A stretch of DNA of 64,000 bases. Source: Hoeflea algicola (GTDB lineage: Bacteria > Pseudomonadota > Alphaproteobacteria > Rhizobiales > Rhizobiaceae). Positions 62,368-64,000 of this stretch are shown piece by piece. A program made the translations under genes and the position numbers. The stretch spans positions 3,332,501-3,396,500 of the forward strand of contig NZ_JAOVZR010000001.1 of the NCBI RefSeq assembly GCF_026619415.1. The letters run 5' to 3'. The notes under the pieces were generated by a model that ran no database searches, had not been told where the DNA came from, and saw only the letters and a program-made list of their open reading frames with translations. Position 1 is the stretch's first letter. Each line of letters starts with the position of its first letter.

Positions 62368-63564
62368 ATGTCTACAGTAGAGACCAAGGACTTCGGTATG
62401 AACCGGCGTTCTTTTCTGAAATCTGCCGGCGTCAGTGTCGCCTTTGCCGGCTCCAGCCTCGGCTTCGTCAGCTCGGGAATTGCGCAGGAAACCGTGCTGC
62501 GGGCCTATGGCGTCACCACTGCGCAGATGGATGACCCCAGCCTGATCAGCAAGGCTACCGGTATCAAGCTGGAATTTACGCCGACGGATGCCGACATTGG
62601 CGTCTTTATGCGTGATGCACTCGCCAACGATATTGGCGAAACACACGACATCATGATCTTTGACGGCGGCACGCAGGATATCCTGGGGCCGCAGGGCTTC
62701 TATGCCGAGATCGACGAGACGAATCCGGCACTCGACCTTTGGGAGCGGACGCCGGATTTCTGGAAGAAATCCGACATTAGCGTCTATGACGGCAAGACCT
62801 ATGGCGTGCCGATCCTCGGCAACTGCGATGCTTTTGCCTATTTCGCCGACGCCATCGGCGCCAACCCGAACGGTCAGGACGAAATCCCTTATTCAGTTCT
62901 ATACGAAGACGACCGCACGCGCGGCCGCGTCGCGCTGGATAGAGTTTTCTCCCAGTCGCTCGCCTGCATGGCTAACTTCCTCAAGGTCAATGGACGCCTG
63001 CAGATCGAAGACCCGGCGAACCTGACGCCCGAGCAGGCCAAGGCCGTCGTCGACTATGCGGTCGAGCGCAAGAAGGCCGGCACATTCCGCACGCTGCACA
63101 ACAGCTTTGAGGAGCAGGTACAGCTCATTCAAAGCCGCGAAGTCGATGTTCTCGAATGCTGGGAGCCTGCGGTGAAGGAAGCGGAAAAGACCATGAAGGA
63201 CGAGGCTCCGATCTATGCCTACGCGGTTGAGGGCGGCAAGAAGTGGGGCCATGGCGCTTACATTCCGAAGCAGGCGCTGGAGCGCGGCAATGGCGAGGCC
63301 ATCTACGAGGTCCTCAACTACTTCCTCGGCGGTGAGTTCAGGGCCTACCAAGCACGCGATCGCTCCTATGCCGGACCGAACATGGACCTGGGTGTGGAAT
63401 ATGCCGAAAAATCCGGGTGGAGCAGTGAGCAGGTCGAAGAACTGCGCGCAACCGATAAGAAGATCTCCCGCAAAATGTCGAACCCGAACGCCTTCTGGGC
63501 CAAGCCGACGGCACCCCATGCCGGCGTTATGGAACAGGAGTGGCAGCGCTTCCTGAGCGCCTGA
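62368..63564 (+). CDS. Spermidine/putrescine-type ABC substrate-binding protein with Tat signal
   Basis: PotD-like binding protein of 398 residues. The N-terminal MNRRSFLKSAG is a twin-arginine signal (RRxFLK), followed by a hydrophobic stretch and IAQE, so export is probably in folded form. The body has the PotD-like motifs YGVPILGNCDAFAYF and ECWEPAVKEAEK. GGGAG precedes the ATG at 62368; an internal ATG ten codons on would begin exactly at the Tat motif. The family binds polyamines, but related proteins bind opines, sugars and sulfonates. It is the second gene of the importer, followed by a hairpin and a permease gene. Confidence 0.88.
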   Translation: MSTVETKDFGMNRRSFLKSAGVSVAFAGSSLGFVSSGIAQETVLRAYGVTTAQMDDPSLISKATGIKLEFTPTDADIGVFMRDALANDIGETHDIMIFDGGTQDILGPQGFYAEIDETNPALDLWERTPDFWKKSDISVYDGKTYGVPILGNCDAFAYFADAIGANPNGQDEIPYSVLYEDDRTRGRVALDRVFSQSLACMANFLKVNGRLQIEDPANLTPEQAKAVVDYAVERKKAGTFRTLHNSFEEQVQLIQSREVDVLECWEPAVKEAEKTMKDEAPIYAYAVEGGKKWGHGAYIPKQALERGNGEAIYEVLNYFLGGEFRAYQARDRSYAGPNMDLGVEYAEKSGWSSEQVEELRATDKKISRKMSNPNAFWAKPTAPHAGVMEQEWQRFLSA

Positions 63565-63593
63565 TCACCCTATCGTCAAAAATCCAGATCGAA

Positions 63594-63617
63594 CCCGCCG
63601 AGATGATCCTCGGCGGG
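63594..63617 (+). other. Intercistronic hairpin after the binding-protein gene
   Basis: CCCGCCGAG (63594-63602) pairs with CTCGGCGGG (63609-63617) over nine bases around a six-base loop, with no T tract. It follows the binding-protein gene as the hairpin at 1256-1287 does, and may protect the upstream mRNA. Confidence 0.6.
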
Positions 63618-63630
63618 GAAAGGTTGAGGT

Positions 63631-64000
63631 ATGACCGCACTCGCTCTCTCATCACCGCCCCGTCGCCGCTGGCGGCTACCAGGCACCGCGACAGGCTGGT
63701 TCACGGGCTGGTTCCTTTTGATGTGGATCGGCGTGGTCGTGCTGCCTCTGCTAATCATATCGACGTTCAGCTTCTTCAGCATGCACCAGTATCAGATCGT
63801 TTACGATCCGACCCTCGCCACGTGGACCAGCCTTGTCGACACGGGACGCTGGGTGGTCGTGCTGCGGACGATCCGCTTCGCCGTGTCGGTGACGTTGCTT
63901 GAAATCCTGGTGGCATTCCCGTTTGCACTCTGGTTGGCCAAGGGTTGCCGCTCCGCTGCGGTCCGCGCTGGCGTCATCACGCTTTTGACTATCCCGTTTT
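63631..64000 (+). CDS. ABC transporter permease, PotB type (partial, runs off right edge)
   Basis: N-terminal 123 residues of a polyamine-type permease. A first helix lies at about 24-50 (GWFLLMWIGVVVLPLLIIS), then STFSFFSMHQYQIVYDP, as in PotB proteins, and a second hydrophobic segment from about residue 85. The ATG at 63631 has GGTTGAGGT just before it. The rest lies outside the window. A second permease gene should follow. Confidence 0.85.
   Translation, partial: MTALALSSPPRRRWRLPGTATGWFTGWFLLMWIGVVVLPLLIISTFSFFSMHQYQIVYDPTLATWTSLVDTGRWVVVLRTIRFAVSVTLLEILVAFPFALWLAKGCRSAAVRAGVITLLTIPF

Noticed and set aside
1..64000. CRISPR arrays, rRNA, tRNA or phage structural genes
   Set aside because: No spaced direct repeats, no rRNA-like stretch and no tRNA cloverleaf were noticed on reading both strands; this is a by-eye negative only.

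Overview
The window is GC-rich DNA with tightly packed, often ATGA-overlapping genes. It is dominated by ABC uptake systems, short-chain dehydrogenases, CoA-ester enzymes and one-component regulators. That style fits the large accessory or chromid-like catabolic regions of Alphaproteobacteria, most likely Hyphomicrobiales (Rhizobium/Mesorhizobium/Hoeflea-like). This assignment rests on protein style and gene order only; no rRNA or tRNA gene was seen.

Layout. (1) 1-4.9 kb: a binding-protein sugar or nucleoside ABC transporter (binding protein and two permeases on -, ATPase on +) with a nucleoside hydrolase, closed by a bidirectional terminator. (2) 4.9-15.2 kb: an amino-sugar region in two operons on -. 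One is GntR, SIS protein, a frameshifted binding protein, two permeases and an ATPase, headed by tandem TGGTATA operators. The other is GntR, NagB-II-like deaminase, NagA and an FGGY kinase. (3) 15.2-23.6 kb: a ribose-type ABC transporter with a nitrilase-family amidase on -, and divergently a TetR regulator, an epimerase-like protein and a DapA-family aldolase on +. (4) 24.2-49.2 kb: a large CoA-dependent degradation cluster. It has a LysR regulator, two cupins, two Old-Yellow-Enzyme proteins, two hotdog hydratases, three acyl-CoA dehydrogenases, several SDRs, thiolase, two CoA-transferases, a LIV-type ABC importer, an acyl-CoA ligase and a crotonase. Three copies of an ATAG-N7-CTAT LysR-type box sit at the heads of its transcription units. 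A good intrinsic terminator closes it. (5) 49.4-53.7 kb: a decayed junction with a TA-flanked miniature element, a LysR-SDR-RraA/aldolase unit, small ORFs and a LysR remnant. (6) 53.7-64 kb: a second sugar-acid-like region. A GntR/IlvD-family dehydratase operon lies on -, and divergently on + are cyclase, epimerase, SDR, a highly divergent GroEL-like protein, and a polyamine-type ABC importer running off the right edge.

How it works together. Every block follows the same plan: import of a small organic compound, a local regulator, and a few oxidoreductases, hydratases or aldolases that feed central metabolism. The most unusual items are the GroEL paralogue fused by overlapping codons into a transporter/catabolic operon with two of three catalytic aspartates substituted, and the 25-kb LysR regulon whose substrate cannot be named from sequence. 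Two genes are frameshifted (a binding protein at 7.8-9.0 kb and a CoA-transferase at 33.9-35.2 kb).
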